Positions 22,047 through 31,900 of a DNA stretch of 64,000 nt are shown here, in pieces. This stretch comes from Steinernema hermaphroditum (Eukaryota; Nematoda; Chromadorea; Rhabditida; Steinernematidae). Location of the stretch: positions 13,826,001 to 13,890,000 of the forward strand of contig CM059621.1 of the NCBI GenBank assembly GCA_030435675.1, given 5' to 3'. The notes under the pieces are model-generated. The model made no database searches, was not told where the DNA came from, and saw only the letters and a list, made by a program, of their open reading frames with translations. A program made the translations under genes and the position numbers. The first letter of the stretch is position 1. Each line of letters begins with the position of its first letter.

Positions 22047-23756
22047 ATGCTCTTCCCTGTGGTGGCGCTCGTCACCATTCTGCTCTCTTCACTCTCCATA
22101 ATCAGTCAACTCGTTCTTCTTCCGCTTTTCTTCACGCACACCGAAGTGATCCGCCATGGCGTCCAAGTCCGCATGGAACGCTTCAAGGTCGCCCCTTTCC
22201 CCGTCGCCTCTCCTTCTCATCTTGGTCTTTAGGCCTATTCGCTTAACTACGAGAGCGAAACCAGGACTATTCGCAGCAAGCGCCAATTGCAGCCTTGTCC
22301 TCCCCCACTTCCAGGCCCTCCTGGGCCGCCTGGAGACGACGGTGACGACGGACTACCCGGAGAGGATGGCCCCGATGGAGCTCGTGGAGTCGACGCCCGA
22401 ATCATTATGCTGGAAGAGCAGAAGAAGTGCATTGTGTGTCCAGCCGGCCCGACGGGTCCTGTCGGAGCGCCTGGCGCCCAAGGACCACCCGGACTGAAGG
22501 GCGACAAGGGTCTCCCCGGGATGCCGGCAACCGATGGAATCGACGGTGAAATTGGAGCCGAGGGGCTTATGGGATTCCCTGGAGAAGCTGGAAAGCCCGG
22601 AGTCAAGGGAAGCGACGGTCGACCGGCGCCTGGAGGCACGGGACTTCCCGGACCGAAGGGTCTGAAGGGGTCAATTGGAAGGGCTGGACTTCAGGGATCA
22701 AGAGGAAAGAGGAACTTCGTCTATGGTCCTCCGGGACCCGATGGAAAGCCTGGCATAAGAGGACTGGACGGAGTAGAGGGAAGCCTCGGAGTGAGGGGCG
22801 AGAGGGGACCTCCCGGAGAGCCCGGTGCCAACGCGAAGTTCTGTCCTTGTCCACAAGAGTTGCAAAAGATTCAAGTGAGTCTCATCCGACCATTACTTCC
22901 AATCGCTTTGCAGGCCCGGCAGCACAGAGTCGAGAAGGTCGCCAAAGAAGAACCACCCAAAGCTGTCCAGTACGCCGCCAAGATCCTCGGAACGCCTCGG
23001 GAAGCGACCGAAAACGAAATCCAAGACCTCGCCCTTCCTCTATCCTCGAATCTCCTGAAACGTCCCTCGAAGGAGCCGTCGTCTCTCCATGCCCTTCCCG
23101 ATCACTCCGAGGAGTCGGATACGGTAGCCCAGGGCCCTCTAGACGACGAGGAGCTCGACTACCACCTTGAAGCCGAGACCACCCAGAGCGAAACTCAGTC
23201 TCCCACTACCACCACTACCACTACCACGAAGAAGAACCCTACCATGACCTCTGCCACAACCACTTCTTTGAGGACCACAGAAGCCTCGAGACCACACACG
23301 ACGGCGAAGGAGTCAGTTTACGAAGACCCCGACTACGAAGTCGAAAGGAAAATGAAGCTGAGCAGTCTCCACGAAGGAGCTGTGCATCAGAACCATAAGC
23401 AGACCACCAAGCAGATCGCTTTGCACGCCGGAGATATGCACAATAAGGTGAAAGAGATTACGGTAGCATATCCCAAAGTTCGCGGGAAAGTCGCCAACGA
23501 TCAGGCACTCCCGACTTCGGCTGAGGAGGAACCGACCACCAGAGCCACTCAGGCCGTCCAGCCGACAGAAGACAACAGAGTGGCTGAGGAGCAGAGGGAG
23601 CAGCCGACCGCGACTACGGTAGCGGCCACGGAGAACACAACAGAGGACAGCACAACGAGCGCAATGGAAGACCGCTACGAAGAAGAAATATCGACGACGA
23701 GGAGACGATTCGTCTACGTTACGAAACGGCCGCGGTACAGGCCTACCACTACTTGA
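22047..23756 (+). CDS. Cuticle collagen
   Basis: Exons 22047-22187, 22233-22874 and 22914-23756 encode about 541 residues. The N-terminus is a signal-anchor (MLFPVVALVTILLSSLS), then IRSKRQ, a furin/subtilisin-type cleavage site as in nematode cuticle collagens. Gly-X-Y runs follow (PGPPGPPGDDGDDG, GERGPPGEPG), broken by Cys-containing interruptions (CIVCPAG, CPCPQ) that would form the interchain disulphides. The last exon is an unusually long non-collagenous tail of about 280 residues rich in Thr/Glu (TTTTTTTTKK) ending KRPRYRPTTT. AATAAA is at 23804. Intron 2 (39 nt) is in frame and stop-free, so retention would add 13 residues. Role: secreted from the hypodermis into the cuticle (family knowledge). 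The long acidic Thr-rich tail is atypical. Confidence 0.93.
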
Positions 23757-23838
23757 TAAAAGTGGCTGCTTGCTGGTAATAAGAGCCTAACAACGATATG
23801 GAAAATAAACAACATTTCAAACCTCTCACAGAAGCATT

Positions 23839-24978
23839 TTATTCGGCTGAAGTATCCGATTTCAGTTCCCTCCTCACGAAAATATGCGAATAGCTCGGCG
23901 GCGCCGTCTCCACTAGTGAGTCTGTAGTACTTTGTGAGGTCCGCCGCGCACTGATTCTGTAGCCGTTGCCGACTACGGTGGTGTAGCTCGGCGGGTGGTC
24001 GACGGGACGCGCTGGTTGATACTCTGGAGTTTGAGGCGCGATGACATGGATGACATTCGCCACTTGCTGGTTAAGGAGTTCTTGTTGGATGGCGACACGT
24101 TGGGCTCTGAGACCTCGGAGACGCAGATTATTCCAGAATTGAAGTTGAACTTCGAGAATGGTGATCACAACAGCGAAGAAGTAGAGCACCTTGCAGCCGC
24201 TGATAAGCGCAATCCTGAAATTTTTCACTATAAATATGGAAAAAAACGCAGTTCACTTGCACGTGACCGGGTTCGGAATCCTTCGAAACTCCTATATGCT
24301 CGAAGGCCGTATGGGTCTTGTCGAGTCCTGTCAGTGGCAGACGAGTCAGCACTGTTACGAGGCGGAACACGTGGAAGGCGCCACCGACAGCGGAAACAAA
24401 CAAGAATGGAAAGAGCAGCACCCAATTCTCGTTGCAGATCCCGATCATTGTGACAAAAATTACGAAGAACGGTATAATCAAGAGCACGACTTTGCTATCG
24501 TTGCCTTCCAGGACAAAGGAGAGCAGCGTTGTGAACCAGTAGATGAGCACGAACGACTTCAGGAGGTTCTAAAACAACTAACGTTATTGTAAAGTTGCGT
24601 TTTGTTTCTATTGGAACACCATAAACCGGCAGCAGAAGTTCGTGCAAATATCGAAATACTCACCACGGAGGTGACTAGTCCACAAGTGAACATCGAAGGT
24701 TGATCTTCGCGAATCATGGGATGATCATTCTCCAAGATTCGAAGCAGTGGGTTCTGCGGTTCCTGCTGCTGGGGGCGCGGGGGTTCGACTACAACCGCCT
24801 AAACAAAACATTATCGAACCACACCCACAACATGGCACACCTGAAGTTCTCCATTAGCCTCGCTCCGTTGATTCTCACACTCGTCCTCTGCGGCAGCCTC
24901 CAGGTCGCCCTCTATATGCCGGTTTCGATCGTCAGTGCCTGCAAACAGAGATCTTCGTTCGTTTACCGAACCGTTCAT
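23839..24978 (-). CDS. Multi-span membrane protein with two PPSY motifs
   Basis: Exons 24978-24841, 24798-24664 and 24568-24257 join in phase: an acidic N-terminus (MNGSVNERRS), a Pro/Gln-rich segment, then two or three transmembrane helices (FVLIYWFTTLLSFVLEG; VVLLIIPFFVIFVTMIGI; WVLLFPFLFVSAVGGAF). A further helix (ALISGCKVLYFFAVVITIL) and a tail with DHPPSYTTVV and APPSYSHIF lie at about 24214-23839, ending in TAA embedded in AATAAA. The plan (four helices plus C-terminal PY motifs) is like LAPTM-type lysosomal proteins, which recruit NEDD4 ligases; this assignment is tentative. The last junction does not keep frame with the obvious GTGAAC donor and TTTCAG acceptor, so either a weak site is used or there is a frameshift. 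Confidence 0.7.
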
Positions 24979-25215
24979 GCTGAATCTCTACCGTTACTTT
25001 GGGTCGCCATCACGACGACCCCTCAACCGAACGTCTTGAAGTCGAAATGGGGAAATGAGACAGACAGTTAATGAACAAGCTGTCTCTAAATGGACTACCC
25101 ACATCGTATACCGCTCTGTCCTTTCCCCTGTCTAGACAGTTCTTTGAGTGCAGTGCCATCCAACTATGGATAGCGAGTCATTTTTCGTGTCAGCGTCCTA
25201 CCGGTTGGTCGTGTG
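24979..25215. other. Divergent intergenic region
   Basis: A 237-bp gap between the start of the minus-strand membrane protein and the plus-strand Lys/Gly/Ala-rich gene; it must carry both promoters. No TATA box is evident. Confidence 0.5.
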
Positions 25216-26664
25216 ATGGTGAAATTCAAAGTGCCCAAGATGGGAAAAATGGGCAAAGCAGGAAAGATGGGAAGTAAGTTTCGTATTTTCTATGACTACA
25301 TTTAAATAAACTTTCCTTCAGAGAAGGCAGGCAAGGCTGGAAAAGCTGGAAAGGCAGGCAAGGCTGGAAAAGCAGGCAAGGCTGGAAAAGCGGGCAAGGC
25401 TGGAAAAGCAAGCAAGGGTTCGAAAGCAGCTAAGGTAAAACCCTTCAAAAAAATGAAGATACTGGAACGTGATCAATCCATTTTCAGAAACCCGCGAAAA
25501 TAAATGTCAAAATAAAAGGCGGCAAATGCAAAGGCGGCAAAAGGAAAGGCGGAGGTAAAAAAAAGGGTGGCAAGGAAAAAGGCGGCAAGAAAAAAGGTGG
25601 CAAGGAAAAAGGTGGCGATGGCGGTGGTGGTGGTGGTGGCGAAAGCGCTATGGACCTCATGCAGGCGGGCGCCGCCAACGAAGGTGCGGGAAAAGAAGGC
25701 CTCGGAGCCGCAGGGATCGCTGCAATAGGCGCCGGAGCAGTCGGTGTAGCTGGTGCCGGGGCAGTCGCTTACAACGCGTTAGGCCGTCGGTCAACAGACC
25801 CAGATGCTCTTGAACCCATTGGATCTATGAATGGTTCTCCTGAAATCGCAGCTTTGAACGCCCCCGACGGAATGGCCTATGGTGCACCCGGCGCGCTGGA
25901 TCCGAGAGGAGGAGCTGTGAACGCCCCCGATGGAATGGCCTATGGTGTACCCGGTGCGCTGGATCCGAGAGGAGGAGCTATGAACGTCCCTGGTGCTGTG
26001 CCTTATGGTGCACCCGGTCCGCTGAATCCGAGGGCAGGAGCTATGAACGTCCCTGGTGCTGTGGCTTATGGTGCACCCGGCGCGCTTAATCCGAGGGCAG
26101 GAGTTGTGAACGTTCCTGGTGCTGTGGCCTATGGTGCACCCGGTCCGCTGAATCCGAGGGCAGGAGCTATGAACGTCCCTGGTGCTGTGGCTTATGGTGC
26201 ACCCGGCGCGCTTAATCCGAGGGCAGGAGTTGTGAACGTTCCTGGTGCTGTGGCCTATGGTGCACCCGACGCGCTGAATCTGAAAGTAGGAGCTTCGAAG
26301 GTCCCCGGCGCTGCGACCTTTGGTGCACCCGGCGCGCTGGCTCCGCGAGCAGCACAGCAGCTGGATCCCAGTAGAACAACAAAAAAGGTAACTGCTTCGC
26401 TGTTGAATAACTTGCAAAAAAAAACGTTTCACTCAGAACGAGGACGACAGCGACGAGGAAGGCGATGCACCAATCAATCCGCAGATGGAAGCGAAAATGA
26501 AGGGAGCGGCGATGACGATGTCAAATATGGCGAAAGTGCATCTGCAACCGGTTTCTGGATCGGCGTTTCAGGTTGCCAGTTATCCGGTGCGTATGTTACT
26601 GAGCCTCTCTTTTCAGAAAGGACGCTTCGGCGCGCGCTTCTTCGCCCCATACCAACCAACATAG
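25216..26664 (+). CDS. Lys/Gly/Ala-rich repeat protein
   Basis: Exons 25216-25273, 25322-25434, 25488-26387, 26437-26586 and 26617-26664 are all phase-consistent, about 422 residues. The N-terminal part is (KAG)n-type (GKAGKAGKAGKAG), then GGK/KGG blocks, a poly-Gly run, an Ala/Gly-rich hydrophobic stretch (AGIAAIGAGAVGVAGAGAV), and eight tandem 21-residue units (25854-26357) of consensus MNVPGAVAYGAPGALNPRAG. The C-terminus is acidic then short and aromatic. There is no signal peptide. The last gap (26587-26616) has GT...TTTTCAG ends but is only 30 nt, in frame and stop-free, so it may be coding. AATAAA follows at about 26706. The function is unknown; the composition is like structural or matrix proteins. 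Confidence 0.8.
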
Positions 26665-27024
26665 GGAGAACATCAACCAATGTTTTGTGGTTTTTAAAGA
26701 AGTGAAATAAAAATGCAATTTTCACGGCGATGTCACTCTGCACATTGCTGTTTCTGTCAGTTGGCGATAATCGTCATGCCACGCAGGACCAGTTATGCCA
26801 TTAACTGCAGTGATTTCGAGCAGCTATCGCGAAACAACGAACGCAAATTCGCAGACTTCACTGTCGCAAATGAAATCAATGGACAATCACGGAAAAATGC
26901 TCTCGGCGAACAAAACGCACTGCTTCGCACGGGTAAAACGGAACTTAAAAGATTTATTCGCTGGGCATAGTATGTACATAGTGACAAATTAAACTTTAAA
27001 AATAATGAATGATAAACGTCGAAG
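26665..27024. other. Convergent intergenic region
   Basis: Lies between the 3' ends of two genes. Two short overlapping frames at 26713-26992 (plus) and 26793-27074 (minus) are open, but neither has splice sites or recognisable motifs. I do not call a gene. Confidence 0.4.
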
Positions 27025-29343
27025 TTAGTAAAACGCAAGCACCCATTCTCGAGGATCCACGATGCTGCTAGCATATAGCGCCGCCTTCTTCAGCTTGCCG
27101 CCGAGTTTCTTTCCAGCATCCTTCGCAATCGGTTGCTCAATTCGACGCTCCTTTACAGCATTGCTCTCGTCTGCGGTGGCCATTTCCATTTCAATAGGCG
27201 CAATGGGTTCCGCGTCATGTTCCACAAGTTCTTGTTCTTCAAGAGCTGCACCTCCGTGTTCGACGTTCTCTTGGACAACGTCAATGGCACACTTCATACT
27301 GCTCTCGTCTTTTGTGGTCATCTCCATTTCAACAGGCGCAATGGGTTCCGCGTCATGTTCCACAAGTTCTTGTTCTTCAAGAGCTGCACCTCCGTGTTCG
27401 ACGTTCTCTTGGACAACGTCAATGGCACACTTCATACTGCTCTCGTCTTTTGTGGTCATCTCCATTTCAGCAGGCGCAATGGGTTCCGCGTCATGTTCCA
27501 CAAGTTCTTGTTCTTCAAGAGCTGCACCTCCGTGTTCGACGTTCTCTTGGACAACGTCAATGGCACACTTGATATTGTCTTCATCTTCGGTGGGTATCTC
27601 CATTTCAGCATGCGCACTGAGTTCCGTGTCATGTTCCACAAGTTCTTGTTCTTCGAGAGCTACATCTCCGTATTCGACGTTCTCTTGGACAACGCCAACA
27701 GTACCCATGATGTTGATCTTCTCTTCGGTGGTTACTTCCATTTCAGAAGACGCAATCGCTTCCCAATCACGTTCCACAGATTCTTCTTTTTCTGCAAGAG
27801 CTGCATGGCCGAGTTCGACGTTCTCTTGGACAACGTCAACGGCACACTTCGTACTGCTCTCGTCTTTGGTGGTCATCTCCATTTCAGCAGGCGCAATGGG
27901 TTCCCATTCCCGTTCAACAAGTCCTTCTTCCTCAAGAGCTGCACCTCCTTGCTCGACGTTTTCTTGGACAACGTCAACGGCACACGTCATACTGCTCTCG
28001 TCTTTTGTGGTCATCTCCATTTCAGCAGGCGCAATGGGTTCCGTGTCATGTTCCACAAGTTCTTGTTCTTCAAGAGCTGCACCTCCGTGTTCGACGTTCT
28101 CTTGGACAACGTCAATGGCACACTTGATATTGTCTTCATCTTCGGTGGGTATCTCCATTTCAGCATGCGCACTGAGTTCCGTGTCATGTTCCACAAGTTC
28201 TTGTTCTTCGAGAGCTACATCTCCGTGTTCGACGTTCTCTTGGACAACGCCAACAGTACCCATGATGTTGATCTTCTCTTCGGTGGTTACTTCCATTTCA
28301 GAAGACGCAATCGCTTCCCAATCACGTTCCACAGATTCTTCTTTTTCTGCAAGAGCTGCATGGCCGAGTTCGACGTTCTCTTGGACAACGTCAACGGCAC
28401 ACTTCGTACTGCTCTCGTCTTTGGTGGTCATCTCCATTTCAGCAGGCGCAATGGGTTCCCATTCCCGTTCAACAAGTCCTTCTTCCTCAAGAGCTGCACC
28501 TCCTTGCTCGACGTTTTCTTGGACAACGTCAACGGCACACGTCATACTGCTCTCGTCTTTTGTGGTCATCTCCATTTCAGCAGGCGCAATGGGTTCCGTG
28601 TCATGTTCCACAAGTTCTTGTTCTTCAAGAGCTGCACCTCCGTGTTCGACGTTCTCTTGGACAACGTCAATGGCACACTTCATACTGCTCTCGTCTTTGG
28701 TGGTCATCTCCATTTCAGCAGGCGCAATGGGTTCCATGTCATGTTCCACAAGTTCTTGTTCTTCAAGAGCTGTACCTCCGTGTTCGACGTTCTCTTGGAC
28801 AACGCCAACAGTACCCATGATGTTGCTCTTCTCTTCGATGGTTGCTTCCATTTCAGAAGACGCAATCGCTTCCCAATCACGTTCCACAGGTTCTTCTTTT
28901 TCTGTAAGAGCTGCACCTCCTTGTTCGACGTTCTCTTGGACAACGTCAACAGCACACTGGATATTGCTCTCGTCTGTGGTGACCATCTCCTTTTCAGCAG
29001 GCGCAATGGGTTCCCATTCACGTTCAACAAGTCCTCCTTTCTCTTCAAGAGCTGCATGGCCGAGTTCGACGTTCTCTTGGACAACATCAACAGCACACTG
29101 GATATTGCTCTCGTCTTTGGTGGATATCTCCATTTCAGCAGGCGCAATGGGTTCCGTGTCACGTTCAACAAGTCCTTCTTCCTCAAGAGCTGCACCTCCT
29201 TGTTCGACGTTCTCTTCGACAACGTCAACAGCAAACGTGGTATTCCCATCATGATCGGTTGCATGATTTCCAAACGTTTGGAGCACCCTTTGTTCGATGA
29301 CAGCTGCCGAGTCATTGGGACTTTCTGAAATGGGACTCGGCAT
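27025..29343 (-). CDS. Acidic tandem-repeat protein (15 units)
   Basis: One exon of 772 codons from MPSPISESPN to VDPREWVLAFY. It holds 15 tandem units of about 46 residues, each with CAVDVVQENVEQGGAALEE and a PIAPAEMEM-like second half, strongly acidic, with a short basic C-terminal tail (GKKLGGKLKKAALYAS). Unit types alternate in a higher-order order, and a four-unit block (27440-27994) is repeated almost identically at 27995-28549 (555-bp period), a recent tandem duplication. The frame is open further upstream to a TTTCAG acceptor at 29399. Splicing there from a GTAGGT donor at 29445 would join it in phase to the next feature, making one protein. The function is unknown; predicted extended or helical scaffold. 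Confidence 0.75.
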   Translation of the reverse strand: MPSPISESPNDSAAVIEQRVLQTFGNHATDHDGNTTFAVDVVEENVEQGGAALEEEGLVERDTEPIAPAEMEISTKDESNIQCAVDVVQENVELGHAALEEKGGLVEREWEPIAPAEKEMVTTDESNIQCAVDVVQENVEQGGAALTEKEEPVERDWEAIASSEMEATIEEKSNIMGTVGVVQENVEHGGTALEEQELVEHDMEPIAPAEMEMTTKDESSMKCAIDVVQENVEHGGAALEEQELVEHDTEPIAPAEMEMTTKDESSMTCAVDVVQENVEQGGAALEEEGLVEREWEPIAPAEMEMTTKDESSTKCAVDVVQENVELGHAALAEKEESVERDWEAIASSEMEVTTEEKINIMGTVGVVQENVEHGDVALEEQELVEHDTELSAHAEMEIPTEDEDNIKCAIDVVQENVEHGGAALEEQELVEHDTEPIAPAEMEMTTKDESSMTCAVDVVQENVEQGGAALEEEGLVEREWEPIAPAEMEMTTKDESSTKCAVDVVQENVELGHAALAEKEESVERDWEAIASSEMEVTTEEKINIMGTVGVVQENVEYGDVALEEQELVEHDTELSAHAEMEIPTEDEDNIKCAIDVVQENVEHGGAALEEQELVEHDAEPIAPAEMEMTTKDESSMKCAIDVVQENVEHGGAALEEQELVEHDAEPIAPVEMEMTTKDESSMKCAIDVVQENVEHGGAALEEQELVEHDAEPIAPIEMEMATADESNAVKERRIEQPIAKDAGKKLGGKLKKAALYASSIVDPREWVLAFY

Positions 29344-29441
29344 GGAGCGGAGGTGGAATGCAGGACGCGGTTCCTCGCAATGAATGAAACCAGAGTGGCT
29401 GAAACGGACGCTCAAACAATGTTCTTCAACTCCAGTAACAC

Positions 29442-30180
29442 CTACGCTCTGGCACCACCACGAGAACGATGCTCGTGCGTACGAGCTTGTGCGTCACGAT
29501 GATTACGAAGATGGTAACGACTGAAATACAAACAACAGTCAGTATGTATATATTCTGCCTCACCTTTCAGTTGACCTCTCCGTATTGTCACCTTGGCGGG
29601 ACCATGTGCGCTGACCAAACCGAACATGAGCAGGAGCTTCGTGGAAGGGTCCGATGTAATGATCGGCATCACGACCGGCAAGAGTGTTATAGTAGTGCTG
29701 GCGAGGAAAACCACCTCGTCCACGTCCACCACGACCGGATTGCGCTGATGTTGGAACGGGCGCAGCGAGTTCTTTTGGAGACGATTCTTCCCTCTCGTCG
29801 ATGGTAATCGTTGTGCCCGTCCAGTCCATCACCCACTCGTTCTTGGGACGTTCTTCATACAACGGTGTGTCATCGCTGATCCACTCACAAACGGTGCTTA
29901 AAAGAAATACATGAGGGGACGTGCAACAACCTCTCTCTTACCCATCCAATGGCTCATACCCTGTAGTGTTGCCGTAGGAGCTCCAGTGAAGACCAACGCG
30001 TCGCGGGTCGGGTCGACGAAGAGGACCAACGGGAAGCGGATCCGCCTCCGGGGTCTCCGGGTTGCGTTCAAGTTCGCGTCTCCTGCTCATGATGACCAAG
30101 ATTCTACAAAGATAGCCAAGTTGAGTTGCGAGCAGAAACAAAGCGCGACATTGGCGAATAAAGAGCGCCCACCACCACAT
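29442..30180 (-). CDS. RG-rich protein with N-terminal hydrophobic anchor
   Basis: Exons 30180-29942, 29896-29564 and 29520-29442 agree in phase and encode 216 residues. The N-terminus (ALFLLATQLGYLCRILVIM) is a hydrophobic anchor followed by MSRRRELERN. The middle has an acidic/aromatic part (NEWVMDWTGTTITIDE) and an RGG-type patch (SGRGGRGRGGFPR); the end is Arg/His-rich (YHLRNHRDAQARTHEHRSRG). An alternative last splice (donor at 29445, acceptor at 29399, 47-nt intron) skips the stop and runs in frame into the 27.0-29.4 kb repeat exon, so this may be the N-terminus of a protein of about 1,000 residues. No enzyme motif. Family unknown. Confidence 0.6.
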
Positions 30181-30645
30181 GGAAGCAGCGCATGCAGCTT
30201 TCTGCAGCCACTAGAACGATCGGACGAAGAACCGCAAGCCAAAAGAAATGAACAAAGAATTTTGCGTCGGGGGAGAGACGGTTGTTTGGCATGCAAAGTC
30301 TGCATCGCAGACAGATAGAATCCACACAAATCCCTTTGAGACCGATATCTCTAAAAAGCGAGTGATGACAAGGCTCGAAGTTCGACGGAGCTCCGAGAGG
30401 GAGTTGCTGGGCGATGTTTTGCACGATGGACAGCGAAGAGAAATCTTTCCATCAGACATGCTTTAAAAAGTTTGGTCCCACAGCGAAATGTGCGACTGTA
30501 ATCCAAGCAATTTAGGCAAACGCAGCATGTTTTCTGCACTAGGTTATTTTCTCGCGCTTCACGATCCACGCACGAGTTCACGTTTTACCCACCTTTTCGC
30601 GAATCGTGGTTTCTGAGGCGCAGATCTAATGTTCGCGCATTTCAG
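30181..30645. other. Intergenic, divergent promoters
   Basis: Lies between the starts of the RG-rich gene (minus) and the DAZ-like gene (plus). Several short overlapping frames are open on both strands without splice support. Confidence 0.45.
30641..30645 (+). promoter_or_regulatory. Probable spliced-leader acceptor at ATG
   Basis: CGCATTTCAG ends exactly one base before the ATG of the DAZ-like gene, leaving no 5' UTR. This is typical of nematode trans-splice sites; a cis-intron from an unseen 5' exon is the alternative. Confidence 0.6.
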
Positions 30646-31263
30646 ATGGGAAATCCGGTTCTTGTTAATAACGACATAACGCTGACTGACGAGAATGGAA
30701 ACTCCAGCTACCTGACGACTCCAAACGGCTGCTTTGAAATCGTGCCTGGGCGCGTATTCATAGGCGGATTGCCCCATGACGTAAGACGACGCCAGCTGAT
30801 GTTCACGCTCATTGCCTGTTTCAGGCCAGTGAACTCGAGCTGCACTCACTGTTTTCGGAACATGGCAATGTCCGCCATGTCAAGATCATGCGCTACCCAC
30901 TCAATGGCCGCTCCAAAGGTTTCGGATTCGTGACGTTCGACAGCGACGAGGAAGCCCAACTTGTGCGTGGAATGGTAGGTGCACGCTGACCATCCGGCTC
31001 CAGTAACGCAATTGTTTCAGAAGCTCAAGTTCAGGGACGGGTTCCTCAACATTAACGTGGCAATGCGTCGTGTTAGCCCTCAAGTGCCTCCCGGATTCGT
31101 CCCACAGTTCGTGGCCCCGCAGGCTGTCATGATCCAGTCGCCGGATGGTCAGCCCATGTGGTCGGCGCCATATCCACGTTTTGTCATGCCCCAGGTTGCC
31201 GTGCCTCAAATGCAGATGCAGCTAACCCCAATCTGGAACGATTTTGGTCACCAATTCACGTAA
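30646..31263 (+). CDS. daz-1: DAZ/BOULE-like RNA-binding protein
   Basis: Exons 30646-30780, 30825-30974 and 31021-31263 give 175 residues. A single RRM spans about residues 36-115, with RNP2 VFIGGL and RNP1 KGFGFVTF and the DAZ-type sequence KLKFRDGFLNINVAMRR after the fourth strand, where DAZ/BOULE proteins carry KLNxxxAIRR-like sequence. The C-terminus is Pro/Gln/Met-rich with no DAZ repeat. Family role: a germline cytoplasmic translational regulator, needed for meiosis in nematodes. At 175 residues it is far shorter than typical DAZ-family proteins. The ATG follows ATTTCAG directly, as expected for spliced-leader trans-splicing. The symbol is by domain resemblance; orthology is not proven. 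Confidence 0.85.
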
Positions 31264-31900
31264 TGATGTAATTGTTACTCACATAATGAAGTAATTAGTC
31301 TGTATTTGTTGACCATCGCATATCACCTGGACCGTATTCGCTTTTGTCGTATAATTAATTAAGTGTGTGTTCTTGATTGGGTTTCCGGGGTCTTGGGAGT
31401 GTCTTGAAAGGTCTGCGTGGCCAACGTGGCCAACGGTTCGCTTGAAGATTATTCATTCAAGATTTAAAGGGTTACTCAGGGTTGCATCCCATATTAGTCT
31501 TGCAGTCAGTTTTGCCTCTGAGGGATACCTCAAGAAAAATGTTCCGTAGTGGATACTTGGGCGTTTTCGTCTAGGTGGCGTGGTCGAAGATGTGGACGAT
31601 AGCACGGCGCCAACTATCCAAGGCTGCTCACAAGAACGACTGTTCATTAAGTCGTTTGGCAAAAGGAATGATTTTGCACGAAAGAGGCAGATAGGGTAGG
31701 CGAGACACTATTCTTCGACGATCACTTGGTGGCGCTGGTCGTCGTCGCTCCACCCGACACGGCGATTGATTCTTCTCGAAGAGTTTTGCGTCTGCGCGTC
31801 GTCCGGATCGGCAGATTTTGATTCTGTGAAGTTTGATGCCCATTTCCGCACCTTGCCTCTAAATTCGATCAGCTGTGATCAGCTTTCATGCGCTTTAAAC
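31264..31900. other. Convergent intergenic region
   Basis: No supported exon. Short frames at 31367-31843 lack motifs and splice sites. Confidence 0.5.

Noticed and set aside
22247..22639. Minus-strand Pro/Ser-rich frame
   Set aside because: Antisense of the Gly-X-Y region of the collagen.
25484..26432. Minus-strand Cys/Ser- and Pro-rich frames opposite the Lys/Gly/Ala gene
   Set aside because: Shadow of repeat units; they lack start and splice sites.
27062..29328. Plus-strand open frames of about 730 codons antisense to the acidic repeat gene
   Set aside because: Ser/Thr/Phe-rich mirror images of the repeat unit; they persist only because the unit length is a multiple of three. No start context or splice sites.
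29442..29732. Alternative minus-strand frame with hydrophobic runs (FLASTTITLLPVVMPIITS) faintly like a ligand-gated channel helix pair
   Set aside because: It meets a stop near 29830 and has no upstream partner, while the RG-rich frame is open through all three exons with matching phases.
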